Positions 11,149-24,238 of a stretch of DNA of 64,000 nt are shown here, piece by piece. Location of the stretch: assembly GCF_031755915.1 (NCBI RefSeq), contig NC_083387.1:10189001-10253000 (forward strand), read 5' to 3'. The notes under the pieces are model-generated. The model was not told the DNA's origin, did not search any database, and worked only from the letters and a program-made list of their open reading frames with translations. Position 1 is the first letter of the stretch; every line of letters starts with the position of its first letter. A program made the translations under genes and the position numbers. Origin of the DNA: Ziziphus jujuba. Lineage: Eukaryota > Streptophyta > Magnoliopsida > Rosales > Rhamnaceae.

Positions 11149-13015
11149 TCAGCAAGGAAAACCACTTACCATAGTTTTGGCACTGGCAAACTTGTAAATG
11201 GCTTTTATTAGGGAGCCATATCTCATCGACTTTAATGGTCCCATATGTCTGCAACACGAAAAAGGAGGTTCACAACTCAGTCAACGAAAAGAAAATATGT
11301 ACCAGACATAAGGCAAAGTTGAGAACACTAGAATCCCCAAATCTAAAAATGGAGAACCATTAGCGCAACAAAGAAGTGAAGGACAAAACGAGATAAGGTT
11401 CTCAGACATTATAATAACCACTCACTAATAAAGGATATAGATATTAATCAAAAGCTTTTCTGATATGCTGACCAAAATTAGACAAGAAACTAGGAAGAAA
11501 ATATTTGCAATCTGGAAGTATTAACTTTGAGAAGTATTTGCAATCTACATGCAAATTGCAACAAGGTTGATTTCAAGTTCCATTAAGAAACACCTAATGA
11601 TTGCATATATAGACAGCTCAAATGGTTGGTCTATGTATTTTATGAAACCAAAACTGCAAATCAACTAAATTCCAAATGCCCCTGTCAGTGCCATTATTTA
11701 TTTATTTCTTTTTTCTCTTAGGCCCTGTAAAGGCCACCTACCCAAAAGTTTCTTTCAAAGGAGAAAAAGTAACAAGAACTGCCCCTAATTGGCTTAATAC
11801 CATGTGGCTTAGAGCAAGATGATACATGCAGATGAGCATACTATATTTGAGTATATTACCAACAAAAGAAAAAGAAAAATAGTATACTATATTTGAGTCA
11901 ACTGGAACACAAATTCGTGACGAACAGAGAGACAATAAATCTGGTCAAGCAGATGTCTATATACAGTGTATAACATTGAGCTTTGGGCAGCTAGTTAGTT
12001 GAATTAATCGCTATATTTTCTTACTTCCCCTCAATGTATTTTGTTTCATTTTGAAATATTTACCCAGTGGAAGTTCATAGAATGATATATAACCAATTCA
12101 TCTTCCATTATGTAAGAAAACTCACACAATCTCAGCATATCGAATCCTCCATACGGGGAAACCTAGATGGCATCTTGCAGGTCCATAAACTAATAGAAGG
12201 TCAGGACCTGCCCCTTTGCAACCTAATGGTACAAGAACATCAATACATCACAGGCAATATACGAATTAGCGTATCGAATATATAAATTATTGACACATTA
12301 ACAGTGAACAGACCAATAGCTTTTAGTGCCTCAGCCATGTGAGGTTCTGTAAATATTTGCCGCTCCTGGTCTCCAGCCAACTTATTCAATTTCAAATGCT
12401 TCAGGAAAAGTGAGTTGGCTGCTTTAGTCACAGCTTCCTTTCCATCAGAGAATGAAGCAAATTCCAACATCATATGGTTGTGATCAACATGCTTATCATT
12501 CTCGCCAGATTCCTGCATGTAATGAACAATAATTTGGTGATAATGTTGGCAGCACCTTAAATATCACCGCATTGTTCAATTTCTCCAAGATGGCTTGCTT
12601 TGATTTCTTCATCACTCCTAGACATCAGATGTCGAAAACATAATATGTAAAAAGATCCCAATGCACATCAAAAAATCGTTAATACCAATAGTTGATATAT
12701 GTCCACCGTCAATCAGTTTCAGCAAGGCTCCTTACCTTCTTTATCATACAGGCACACACTCTTCACACCAATAGCTCCCCGCCACTGTAAAAGCTCAATA
12801 ACTTGTAAAGTTTGGTATGCTTCTTCACTTTCTATAATAATGACCGGGAATAGTAGCTTGGCCAAATTTAAGTATTTGTATTTCTCAAGAAGCCACTAGA
12901 AATAAAATAGCTTTCAGCCACACGAGCTATTTCCAGCACAAAGTAGAATATGCTGACAATAAAATGAAGAATATGCCATAGAAGTAGGAGCACAAGATTC
13001 CCAGTCTGCACCAAC
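11149..13015 (-). pseudogene. LEW1: LEW1/NUS1-like cis-prenyltransferase subunit, frame-broken
   Basis: Homologue of plant LEW1 (NgBR/NUS1 family), the non-catalytic partner of dehydrodolichyl diphosphate synthase at the ER, needed for dolichol synthesis. Minus-strand exons and phases fit: 13015-12736 (membrane-like NLVLLLLWHILHFIVSIFY, later ESEEAYQTLQVIELLQW and GVKSVCLYDKEG), 12617-12556 (VMKKSKQAILEKL), 12512-12314 (LEFASFSDGKEAV, QIFTEPHMAEALKAIG), 12222-12126 (GPDLLLVYGPARCHLGFPVW) and 11248-11149 (HMGPLKSMRYGSLIKAIYKF). All introns are GT-AG and phases join cleanly. Two defects are visible. One base is missing near 12890, between SYFISSG and LLEKYKYL. The C-terminus also shifts after IYKF, so the usual final Arg-x-x-x-Gly-type ending is out of frame. 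The first exon was not found; an ATG at 13361 reading MEFRNEMQR is a weak candidate. Probably a recent pseudogene; a sequencing error would be the alternative. Confidence 0.75.
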
Positions 13016-14464
13016 CTTAAAAACCACAATAAATCTCAAATTTAAGCTCGAAGGGAAAAGTATGGCATGAATCATAAATATAAACAGTGAAGTTTATCCA
13101 ATAACCTCCTAAACTATGCACAAATCATATTTTACTCCATAGATGCTTTTTCTAAAAGGTATATCAACTAACTTGTAACTCAGTTGCAATTACAAGTTCA
13201 CGGAAAGTGGCAGAACAAGACTATATTACAAATCTAGTGAAATTATTTTTTAGCACAACCAAATGTGTTTTGACTCTTGAGTATATACAAAGCAAAAGAT
13301 ATCGACAGCTTGCTTGAGCAATGCAACAGTAAGCTCTCTGCATTTCATTCCTAAACTCCATTTGTTTGCAAAAACAATGATAATAATAATAATAATAATG
13401 GAATAAAAGATGAAAAAGAGATAAACATAAACTGAAATCTAACAAATTCAACCACCAACATAATTGAAAAAAAAATAAAAAAATTGGCCGAGGCATAAAG
13501 GGAAAAGAATGAAAATGGAAAAGAAGAAGAAGAAGATTTTTTAATATTTTGTTGCTTGCTACTACTTTAGAAAAAAATGAAAAAAAAAAATGATGTAGGA
13601 GAAATTAAAGCAAATGGTCAGCAAGAGAAATTATGTATATTTATATAAGTTTTGTACCTTCTTTTGAATGGGAAGGCTTACTTTCCAGGTAACATTTCTT
13701 CTTTATTTTTACTTTTCTTTTGCTTGCGGAGTCAAGAGAATGGTATTATCTTGATGGATTACGAACACTTATACAAGTTACACATATACATTATTTGACA
13801 TATGACAAACTAGGGGAAGGGGATTTTTAGCTCAAAAATCAAACCACCATAGCAGTCATTGTCATTTGGGTTGTCTCCAAGGGCACATATAAGTTATATT
13901 CGGCTTTGAATTAACGATACATCGGTTAGCTTTTCCTGATATTTTTACTTAGATATTTGGATTTGGTTATTTCTACATATTCTTTAATAATCAAACTAAA
14001 TATAATAACAGAAACTACTCAGTTTAGTAGCAAACTATTAAGATTTCTAATTAATTTCCGCAACAAGTCTAGCAAGAGTAATAACTAAGATTCCTCCTAA
14101 CTAGCGGCCTAGGTTGCAGCCGAGCTGACAAGTGCCATGTTTCTTTACCTTCCTCTGCCTAGGTTAGAGTCTGTGGCAAGTCGGCAATGCTTTTAATTAT
14201 CAAAAAAAGATTCCTCCTAACTAGCCAGCCTAGATACCATAAATACCAACACGCAAATCATGTGCCTAAAAATCCGAGACTTAGCAACTACTTATTTTCT
14301 TTTTTTGCTATGCCCCCAGCAACTACTTATTTACGCTTGTAGAAGACCGTGTATAATATTATAAAAAAAAATCAGACACACCAACAAGTTAAACAGAAAG
14401 AAAAAACAAACAAATATTTGAAATATGATTAAGCTTGATACATATACGATCATCACTACTAGAA

Positions 14465-14497
<33 letters not shown>

Positions 14498-15046
14498 AAG
14501 AAGTGGGATTGAAGAGGCATCTCAGCATAGGAAACATAAATGATATCATTAAAACAAAATAAAATACTAAGGACCTGAAAATTGAGGAGGGTATGGCGTT
14601 AGGCAGAAGCAACGCTAGCGATGACGCAGAGAAGGGGGGGGGATCGATTAGATGGAGACAATTATCCAAATCAAACGAGTTATTTAGTTAACTAAAAAAA
14701 AAAAAATATTAATAATAAATAAATTTATATTTTAGCATGTTACAATGTAAAAGTTAATAAAATAATAATAATATTTTAGTTTAATAGGTTATATAGGTCA
14801 ACTTCGCTCAACAAGAATGTTAAATTGTTCGTTAATCAGGCATTCCGTAGCTAGGATATGAAATAATTTGGTGGTTCTTACTTGGATTTTTTAAATCACA
14901 TTTTTTTTCTTAATTGAAGATTGTTTTCTTATGTTTTATGACTTAAGATGAATGATCTATGATTGATTTCACTATGTTTTATGTTTGCTCTTTTGACTTT
15001 AGGGATCATATTTTGGAAGTTTAACACTTGCTCTGTTAGAGAGGTT

Positions 15047-15091
<45 letters not shown>

Positions 15092-15949
15092 CAAAAGACT
15101 AATGTTTCTTTATAAAAATAAAATATTCAAAGGTTGCTACCAACCCTAAACATTTACACTAATAAGTACCTTGTTTTGTTTGATGAACAGGCAGTCACGC
15201 ACCAAGTTGTATGTCATAATTTTATTAACTTTGTAAAAAGTAGTTAGTTTTTATCATATATATATATATATATTGGCAAAAGCATGTATATATTTTATTA
15301 GAAGTTTAACGTAATAATTTCATTTTGTACATTATAAGTGCAAATTAATTGGTAGTGAGAAAACGTAGATGGGTTGGGCTGCTGTCGGAGGCAAGTGCGG
15401 GCTTTGAATAAATCCACCCAACAGAATTTTTTCTATTTCTATTTATTTATTTACTATTTATTTTTGGAGAATTGCAAACATCCAAAACTACCCCTGTACA
15501 TGGTTTGGAGCAGGCCAACCAATGGTGGAAGTTGGAGCCCTGGGAATGAGGCCAGCAATGTGTCCGGTTCTTGGGGAAGTGCGGACATTTGATATGTGTA
15601 AGATATATGCATTTGAATGTGTTTCACTTCTGCATGTGGATATTTATGTATCACGATGCTGGGTAATTATATTTATGTACTTATATTTGTATCTTTTTCG
15701 AGGTTTCCACCTTCCTTTATCTGCTTAAAGCTTTCCGTTTAATTGATTTAATTGGAGTTAATAGTAATACTGTGCATTCCTTTGTATACCTCTTTCAGAA
15801 AGTATCCACTTTATAAGTTTCCTTTTAGTTTCAACTGAAAACAAGTAATGCGTTCTTCTGGTGGCTTTAGTGGTGTTCTTCTTTTAACTTTATCTTTTCC
15901 ATATTTGATAATGTGTGTAAACATTGATATGATATAACTAACATTCCAG
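13016..15949. other. Intergenic, simple repeats only
   Basis: No supported gene. It holds a short TAA run near 13380, an 18-base phrase (AGATTCCTCCTAACTAGC) repeated about 120 bp apart at 14088 and 14208, a TA run near 14465-14498, and a poly-T run of more than 40 near 15047-15091. Confidence 0.5.
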
Positions 15950-18947
15950 GAGTGGAGCAGATTTTCTTGGACCTCTTCTTCCTGCTGTTGCTGAAATATG
16001 TTCCGATTTTGATCCTTCCGTAGATGTGGAACCTTCACTTTTCAAATTATTTCGCAACTTATGGTTCTATATTGCTCTCTTTGGTTTAGCGCCTCCAATT
16101 CAAAAAGTTCAACATCCGAATAAGCGTGTATCCACCACATTGAACAGTGCGGGTAGCATGGGCACGATTGCTCTTCAAGCTGTTGGTGGACCATACATGT
16201 GGAATACACAATGGTCTTCTGCTGTCCAGCAAATTGCTCAAGAGACTCCTCCACTTGTAAATTCATGAGAAGATCTATTGCATGATGCTCTTTGTCGTTT
16301 ACCTGGCAATTATGAGCCTTCTCTTTAAGATGTTCTGGACAAAAGTTTTGATTGTTTTTTTTTTTCCCTTAGGATTGCTGTATTCCCTGTCTGCTTTACC
16401 CATGGTGACGCACAAACAAATTTACTTGTAGCAGTAGTATGAACTGCAACTGCACATGGTACGTTTAACTGGCAGGTGCAAAATCTATGAGTCAAAGCAA
16501 TTTTCAATATCATCGCATGATTTACCAGCAAGATAAATGCTTTATTTGATGTTTGCATATCAGTCAGCAATATATTGCTAGTTTCAAAGTATTGCCTGAT
16601 ATTTATGCCTATGACTCTGCTTCCAGTTGTTTTTTTACTAAAGGACAATAGCAAGCGACCTGTTCAAAGTTCATTTCCTAAAAGAAACGTCTAAGAGTCA
16701 TGGGAAATGGTCATCTTCAAAAAGCTTTGATGTGATTGATTACTATGCCCAATGTCAAGTGGAACAAGGGTCTTATTTCTTAGGTTCTTCCATTCCCCAA
16801 GCATTTCCTCAGATGAGGCAACCTCTCATCCAAAGCGATCTGACCACCGTGCATATGCTCATGCCTTTTGGATTGTCCATATGATTCTGGCCAATTGCAT
16901 TCGTGTATGGTTGAAATTAGTCTTCTGAATATTTAATCATTCAAGTGAATTTTTATGACAAGATGTTGCTCTCAGGTTGCTAGTTCAGTGAAATGGCTTG
17001 AAGATGAGTTGGAACTCAATGCTCTTCACGACCCTGGAGCCATCAAGGAAGTGGCAATGAGAAAGCTGCTTTAAGCCAAAGGGATGCCCTTTCTGCTGCT
17101 CTAGGAGGGCGAGTTGATGTTGGATCAATGAATACAATTTCAGGTTATTTAACTTCATAAAATTTAATGGTGAATCAAATATCTTCTTTTTAAGCTCAAT
17201 GATCGTTTAGCATTTACAAGTTTATACTACCTGGTTTTTGATATTGCAAAAAAGGTGGTTTTACACTTTGGTTGCTGGAGTTCACTTTCCACATACATTG
17301 GAAATGCAAAGTCTTTGTTGGATTTCCATATTCTCATTTAATGTTGGGAATATTACTTTCCAATGTTTTGCAGTTGTCGAAGCTATGAATATCTTCTTGC
17401 GGAATTATACGTTTCAGTAGTAATGGTGGCACTAGTTTAAATGCTTCTAGAAGTGCATTCAGTTGTGTGTTTGAATTCCTAAAATCGCCGAATCTTATGC
17501 CAGCTGTCTTCTGATGCTTAATGGCAATTGTCCACAGGGCTTTTGAAACAGCAGTGCTGTGGTTGGTATGTCTTCTTCAGAAAGCTTGTGAAGTTAACCT
17601 TTTTATTGAATTTTTCTTCCGAACAGAGAAGATGCCTCTTTCGAGTGATACTCTTGGGTTGTTGTCACATGAATTGGTCTTCAGATAGCTAAATTGATTT
17701 ATTTTTTTAAAAATTTTTGTTTTTATTTTGTATCATGTATGAATGTAAATTTCAAATGTGGTTGGAAGCGTTTATGAAGGTTTTTGTGTGGACTTGCATA
17801 GAGGTTTTAGGTTCAAAGATTACCTAGTATATGTAATCTTAAGTAAGAAAATGAGCCTTTATGTATTGTGTTTTTGGGTTGACATTTTTCTTTTTACACC
17901 TTAGTGTATTCTTTTACACCCTCACTTGGTGTAAATTATTGGCGTCTATATCTATATATATATATATATATATATCTGATAAATATAATTGTACCTTTGG
18001 CTTTCCTTTAAAATAAGAATAAATGAAAGCAGGTGTTCAAGGATACAACACAAGTTCTGAAAATCTTTTCGTGATTTGTTTGAGTGTAAAATGTTCCTTC
18101 ATAAACGAACTTTTGGCATGCATGGATAAATTTGTAGTTGTGTAATTTCCAATGATGACACAAGCTGCTTATTGACTGTTGGCACTAGCAAGAAATATGG
18201 TGGCAATGCTGAAAATGTGATTGAGCAAGAACAGTAGTGATGCCAGAATGTTGGTTTTCCATGTGGAAGTGGGAATGTCCAGCTTTGGCTGTTGCCATTA
18301 GCGAAAATGTTTTGTGATGAGTAACTGTTTGTAACATGTTACTCAGAACTCTGGAAATATGGGAAAAAATTCTCCATTCTACAACACAAACAGGACCTTT
18401 ACTAACTATATAAAAGAACAGAAGTATGATATTCATTTACTTGTACGAAGTTTTGGATTTGTTGTTTGTGAGTGTGGCATGTCAGCATCACCAGTGTTTT
18501 GATCTGGTTTCAGGAATATCGGATTTCAGAAACCGGCATGAAAGCTGAGTACAGAGAATCAACTCTGTCTGCCCATGCTTATTTTCTGATCACAAGTATG
18601 TCCCAGAGGGAGGAACATATCCGTGATGTTGTTGTTAACTTGTTGGCCCAACTTAGAGATAAAATTTCCACAGGTGAAATTGCATCTGTAGTAAAGTCTT
18701 TGTTCGTTTCTTGTGCCATTTGACATGGCTATTTAGATTTGAACAACGGACCTCCATGCTTGCAGGTTTAGTGGAATTCATCTTGTTTTGATTCCCTGCT
18801 ATTCTCAATGCATAATGACTCACCTTCCATTGTTGTCAACGATCTTAGCTAAAAGGTGACAGTGGATTCTTTGTACCAAAAAAATTTCGAGAATGGATTA
18901 TTATATCACTTTCACGCGGACCTTGTACTACCCAAGGTCTTCTACAG
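15950..18947 (+). pseudogene. PI4KA1: PI4K-alpha pseudogene segment, copy A (introns retained)
   Basis: Part of phosphatidylinositol 4-kinase alpha, which makes PI4P at the plasma membrane. The exons come from the large helical region upstream of the kinase domain; no catalytic domain is present. Visible exons: 15950-16256 (SGADFLGPLLPAVAEIC, LFGLAPPIQKV, GGPYMWNTQWSSAVQQIA), 16976-17143 (SSVKWLEDELELNALHDPG), about 17376-17565 (NGGTSLNASRSAFSCVFEF, HRAFETAVLWL), 18514-18673 (SMSQREEHIRDVVVNLLAQL) and 18766-18947 (WNSSCFDSLLFSMHNDSPS). Defects: a 1-bp loss after LHDPG, TGA after LMPAVF, an extra A before the 18673 donor, and TAG near the start of the last exon. Retained introns show a DNA-level duplication, not a retrocopy. 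Confidence 0.85.
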
Positions 18948-19139
18948 GTTGGCAAAACTTAATTTCTTTAAATTTTATTTATTTATTTTTATTTCAAATC
19001 TGTGCATCTGAATAGCATGCCAGTCGTTAGGTAAGTTTCTTCACTATTGAGTGTAAGCTTTTTAGCATAAATGCGTTGTACGCACCTTAAGCTAGAAACA
19101 GAAACATTCTGAAATAAAATAACTAAGGGAATAAATGTT

Positions 19140-20278
19140 CTAAATAAAGAAAAGGAGGATGGCCCAAACATCAATGCCATTAAAGAATCTTATCCAGACA
19201 TCCCTTTTTCCTACTTGAAAGCCATGTCCATGTTCAGATGGTATAAATCCTCCCCCTTCCTTACCAATGCCAATCGTCATCTTCGGTCTTGAAATACACA
19301 ATGAGTTGAATGAAAGGTTACAGAACAATTAAGATGTTTGGTGATCTTGGTGATCGGAAGGAGATTACTTGAAAGATTAGGCACAAGTAAAACAAAAGAC
19401 ATGGTGAACAATGGTGATAGTGAGATATTCCCTGCCCCTTAGTTTGGCATAGGAGTCTCATTAGCAACTTGGACAGATTTGATAGATGAAGGCATTAGTG
19501 AGTCAAGTAAAGAAGAATCACTAGTCATATGATTAGTGGCCCCTAAATCAATAATCCAAGTGTTATCGGCAGTAGAAATAAAGGCCAAACCAGAATGACC
19601 TTTCTTAAAAGACGCTCGAGTCATATGAGAAGCAAAAGATGGAGAGGCATCTATGAGAGCAACCTAAGCAAATTACCTTTTTTTATTTTTAGCTTGCTTA
19701 AATTTTAACACTCCGTATAGCCATACTTCTTCCAACAAAAATCTTTAGTATGCCTGGTGCTATTACAATGAGTGCAGAAACGAGAAAAGGAATTGGAAGA
19801 AGACACATATGGTGTTGGCCGAGTGTTATTCTTTTGGACAGGTAGGGTTGAAGCCTCAAAGCGATCTTTCGTTCTCGTGGTGAGCTGTCTCTGCTCTTCA
19901 CACCGAACCATTGAATATGTCTCTTCTAGACTTCGTAAAGAAGTAGTAATCAAAACCCGACTACTAAGTTGATCTAAATTGTGATTAAGGCCCGCAAGAA
20001 ACGTATGGACTCGATCCTCAGTAATACATTTCTTTTGTTTATCAATATCTGTTGGACACGTCATATCGTTGGGCCTCCGATAATCAAGTTCCATAAACAT
20101 TGAGCTCAAATCATTAATTCTGCAGCAGGTCAACCATCTTAAAGTAATTGAAAGCACTTCTTCATCAATTCATAGATTTGAGAAAAATGAGAGACATCAA
20201 GATAGCTCCTCCCTACTGCTTCCCAAACATCTTTCGCCATTCCACACTGCACAAAGTGGGACATTAGTTTGTCACATA
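19140..20278 (-). pseudogene. Copia gag-protease-pre-integrase remnant
   Basis: On the minus strand: KLMSHFVQCGMAKDVWEA (gag core, right at the insertion edge), a gag stretch with FLAGLNHNLDQLSSRVL, a CCHC knuckle CTHCNSTRHTKDFC (C-x2-C-x4-H-x4-C), the protease-type WIIDLGATNHMTSD (the usual Asp-Ser-Gly is here Asp-Leu-Gly), then MTIGIGKEGGG and LGHPPFLYLEHLFP from the pre-integrase domain. Frames change several times. The gag N-terminal part (SWLINSI and upstream) lies beyond the insertion, at 23834-24020. Confidence 0.85.
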
Positions 20279-23200
20279 GGGCTCGTTCGGTATGCAGGAT
20301 AGTCTGGATCGGACTAGATCGGATAGGAAAGAAATAATTCAGCCTTCTGTTTGGTACAGTTCTGAACTAAATGATGGATTAGTTATCCTATGTTTGATGT
20401 AGTAAACTGGAATAAACTATTTTGTAATTATTTAAAATAATTATTTCTAAAAATGAAAAATTAAATCATATATTTATATTTACAAAAAAAATATTATATT
20501 TAATTAAAATTGTAAAATTGTATATTTATATTTATATACAAAACTTTAGTTTTTTTTTTAACACCCACAAATTATATTAATATATTGCTTTAGAAATAAA
20601 TTAAAATTAAATTATGACATGGTATTTCATAAACAACAATTAATTAAAAATAAAAATAATTTGACTTCATATATAACTAGAACTATAAATATTATATATT
20701 TATATTTACAAACAATTGTATATATAGACTTTCAATCAAAGAATCATAAGAAATTACATCATTAACAAAGTTTTGCTATAAGCTATAAGGTAATTGTGTT
20801 TGGTTAATTATTCAATGTACTAGCAAGGAGTAATACTGGTATTGAAGTTCACATTCAAGGCTAAAACCAATAGTATAGTTCACATTCGCCGCTAGAAATC
20901 CTTAATATTCAATATTCAATCTCCATCTTTAGATATTTTGCTTTTGCTCAACACCTTTACCATGAGCAGGATTGTCTGTGCGTTGAATCAACTGTATGAC
21001 TCAATCAACTTCTTTATCTTTTCTTTTTCTAACAATGTTGAAAATGATGTTTTCATTACCTTTTAATAGGGCCATCTGGGTGCAATCCAATGGCATTCAA
21101 GCTTCCTTTGTCCATGACAAGTTTAAATTGTCATTGCAGCTTTGTGTCAAGAACATCGTCAACCTTGAAAACACCAAAACAAAATCAAATTTTCAAATTA
21201 TTTTGAAATCACCTCACAACATAATCTTAATATATGAACAAGACAACTTCAAATTCTAATGATTTTGAAATTTTAGACCCTACCATAATATCTGACAAAA
21301 TCAAATCCTCATTATTTCATAGCTTAAGATCATAATAAAGACACTTGTTCTAGATTCCCATATATGAAGGATCAAATAATTTCAATTTAGATATTTTTTT
21401 ACTATATGAGTAAAATCCAGCATTACAAGTGTATGGCATATGCACAATATATATTCAAAGTTGCCTACACTAAATATGTGACAATCCAAGAAGGGAAAAT
21501 GACATCATACAACTATAACTAAGAAAATTTTACAAACCAAGTTAGTTTACCCACATGCAAAGTCCCAAATAAAGTAAATACCTTTTAGTCTGGGAGAAGC
21601 ATGAAGAGAATTCAAATGATTAATATTATCCAACATTAATGTCCAAATTGATATTGCTATATCATAGAAACAATGAAAATAGAAAACTTCTGCACGATAA
21701 TACAAAAAATAATAGAATATAGATGTCACATTCCATTTTATAGGGAACAAACTACTTCATGGCATAAATCGATATCATCCTTAGAGGACAGAGAAATCTA
21801 CATACGATTATATATGTGAATTTTATAATTCCACATGTTCTAGAAGTTTGAGCATACCTAGATATTAATATTAGCAAACCCATCACGCTATGTAAGGCTT
21901 AGAGAAAGTTCAATAGCTACCTCACAATAATAAGGTCCTCTAAATCAATCAGAAATTCACCATTATTTCATGTAACCAAGCTCAAATGTCAACCAAGAAT
22001 TTATTTAAAGTTCAAAGTTCAAGCTCGATATCTTCCCAAAGAGTGTCCAGAAATTTACCATTTTTCGTGAAACCAAGTACTTAAATGTCAACCAGAGAGT
22101 AACCAAGACCAAGATACTGATGATAAAGGCAATTAGTGATACATTTATTATGATCTTTATTCTTCTCTTCCTTTTTGAAACACAATCTTAACCAAATAAT
22201 CACAACATCATAGGCAAATAATCACAAAGATTTTTAATAGTAGGAAGCATGTTCATTTGATTATTGCTTTACCAAACCAATATTCTTAGTTTTGAATCAC
22301 ATAGACAATTGTGCTGTCTACCAAAACGGAGCACAAACCAAATTAGTGCAGATATGATTTTATATTATTCATATTCATATACAATCAGATAGCAAATGAG
22401 TATTCCTAAATAGAGAACCAAACTTAGGCAAACAAAGTTCCGATTTGGCTAACTCCTCATAAAATACACAAACATATGCAGCAGACAATACGAGAGAAGA
22501 CTTATCAAATCATGCAATCGATCAACCCAGTAGTTTATCAAAGTGAAATATGTAAAGTCCCACATCGGTTGGAAAAGGAAACGAAGCATACCTTATAAGC
22601 GTATGGATACCTTTCCCTTACGAGGCCTTTTAAAACCTCGAGGGTTGGGTTGTAAGAGGATTCCCCAAGCCCAAAAAGGACAATAGCGCATACGGATGGA
22701 CTGGGCTGTTACAGTTGGTATCAGAGCCAATACCCGGATTGATATGCCAGCGAGAATGCTAGGCCCGGATCGATGTGCCAGCGAGGATGCTAGGCCCCAA
22801 GCGGGGTGGATTGTGAAGTCCCACATCGGTTGGAAAGGAGAACGAAACATGGCTTATAAGGTTGTGAATACCTTTCCCTTACGAGGCTTTTTAAAACCTT
22901 GAGGGCTGGGATGTAAGAGGATTCCCTAGGCCCAAAAAGGACAATATCGCATGCAGATGGATTGGGCTATTACAAATAGCTCAAAATATAGTAATTAAGG
23001 AAAAAAAAAAAAAGACATCAAAATTGAGACCTATAGTGAGTAATGTTGATTGAGCAAAGAGCATATTAAAAACATGACTAAGCGAATGAGAATGAAAATT
23101 AAAGAGCACATTGATTATGCTTCAAAAAAACCACTTTGAGCATTGCAAATAGAGGAAGAAGTTCAAAATCATTCAGGCAACAAAAATCTAACATATTAGA

Positions 23201-23833
23201 ATTACAAAATAATAAATTCCTAGTCAAATCGAATATATAGCATAAAAACTAACCTAACTAAGTTTTCTAGATCAAAGAAGGAGATTGACTGTGACGATGA
23301 CCGTGGAACTTGTGGACAAATACGAAGCCAATGACAGTAAAGACGGAGACTACAACGACCACTAAGATGAAGTCGGCACTGATGATAGGTGCTGAACACC
23401 ATGCCTATGATCGGTGGCGCAGACGTCGTTGACGATTGGTGACGACCACATTGATGACGAGAATAAAATTTTGGAAGGCAATTTTGAAATTGACCTAGAT
23501 TGAAGAAGAAGAAGAAGGCAGATCGAAGGAGAAGAAGAAAAACAAGGCGAATCGAAGAAGAAGAAGAAAAACAAGGCGAATCGAAGAAGAAGAGGTCTGG
23601 ATCGAGAATAACTCACCGGGATTTTCAACGGGAGAGTTGCAGAGAGAGCGTGTTTCAACGAGAGCCTATCCCAACGTGACCCAAGAGAATGAACGAGTCA
23701 ATCAAGTCCCCTTCCAGTGGGATAAATCTTGCCTTTGGGATAAGTTGTCTTGTTCATTATTTTTGCTTCCCAAGCACCAGACTGGGACTGTGGCCAGTGT
23801 TGACCTGGCCAATCCAGTGAAACAAACACACCC
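20279..23833. mobile_element. PIF/Harbinger-like element inserted in copia gag
   Basis: The ends are GGGCTCGTTCGGTATGCAGG on the left and the complement of GGGTGTGTTTGTTTCACTGG on the right, the GGG...GTTTGGT type of terminal inverted repeat. The flanking triplets are ATA and TTA, one base short of the TTA/TAA duplication typical of PIF/Harbinger. Removing the element and one triplet joins SWLINSI to SDKLMSHF in the copia gag frame, which fixes the boundaries. No transposase or Myb-like gene could be recognised in its 3.5 kb; GAA-rich tandem units lie at about 23500-23600. A TRIM element sits inside. Confidence 0.65.
22551..22974 (+). mobile_element. TRIM retrotransposon, complete, 424 bp
   Basis: Two 163-bp LTRs (22551-22713 and 22812-22974) beginning TGTAAAGTCCC / TGTGAAGTCCC and ending GTTACA / ATTACA. 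The first is followed by GTTGGTATCAGAGCC, matching initiator Met-tRNA, and the second is preceded by a purine-rich GCGGGGTGGA. The internal part is only 98 bp with no coding capacity. AATA lies on both outer sides. The layout fits a terminal-repeat retrotransposon in miniature, which depends on another element's enzymes. Confidence 0.9.
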
Positions 23834-24238
23834 TTATGGAATTAATTAACCAAGACTTCATAAGAGCATCTTCAGCCTCCCACTAATCATAGCTTAGATC
23901 AGTCTCTTTAGTTACAATCTTTCTCCCTTTAATGTAGCCCTTCTTTTTCCTTCTATCAATATGGATCTCCAAAACTTAGGACCAAACATAGTGGATTGAA
24001 CAAAAGTCTCATCAATGGTCACCATGGAGGGCCGCTAGATTTGAGAAATTTTTGAGTCAGGCTTTGCAGACATAGTGGCTATGGATTAGGTAGAAAACTA
24101 AAAAGCAGACAAAGAAAAAAAAAAAAACTACAGCGGGCTTTACAGACAAAATGGCTGTGGATTAGGTAGAAAACAAAAAAGTAGACAAAGACAAAAAAAT
24201 GACAGCGACATTTCTTTCTTTTTGCTTTGATACCAAAT

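Noticed and set aside
13221..13496. 91-codon minus-strand frame as the first exon of the LEW1-like gene
   Set aside because: Only MEFRNEMQR looks suggestive; no donor in it gives the phase needed to join the exon at 13015.
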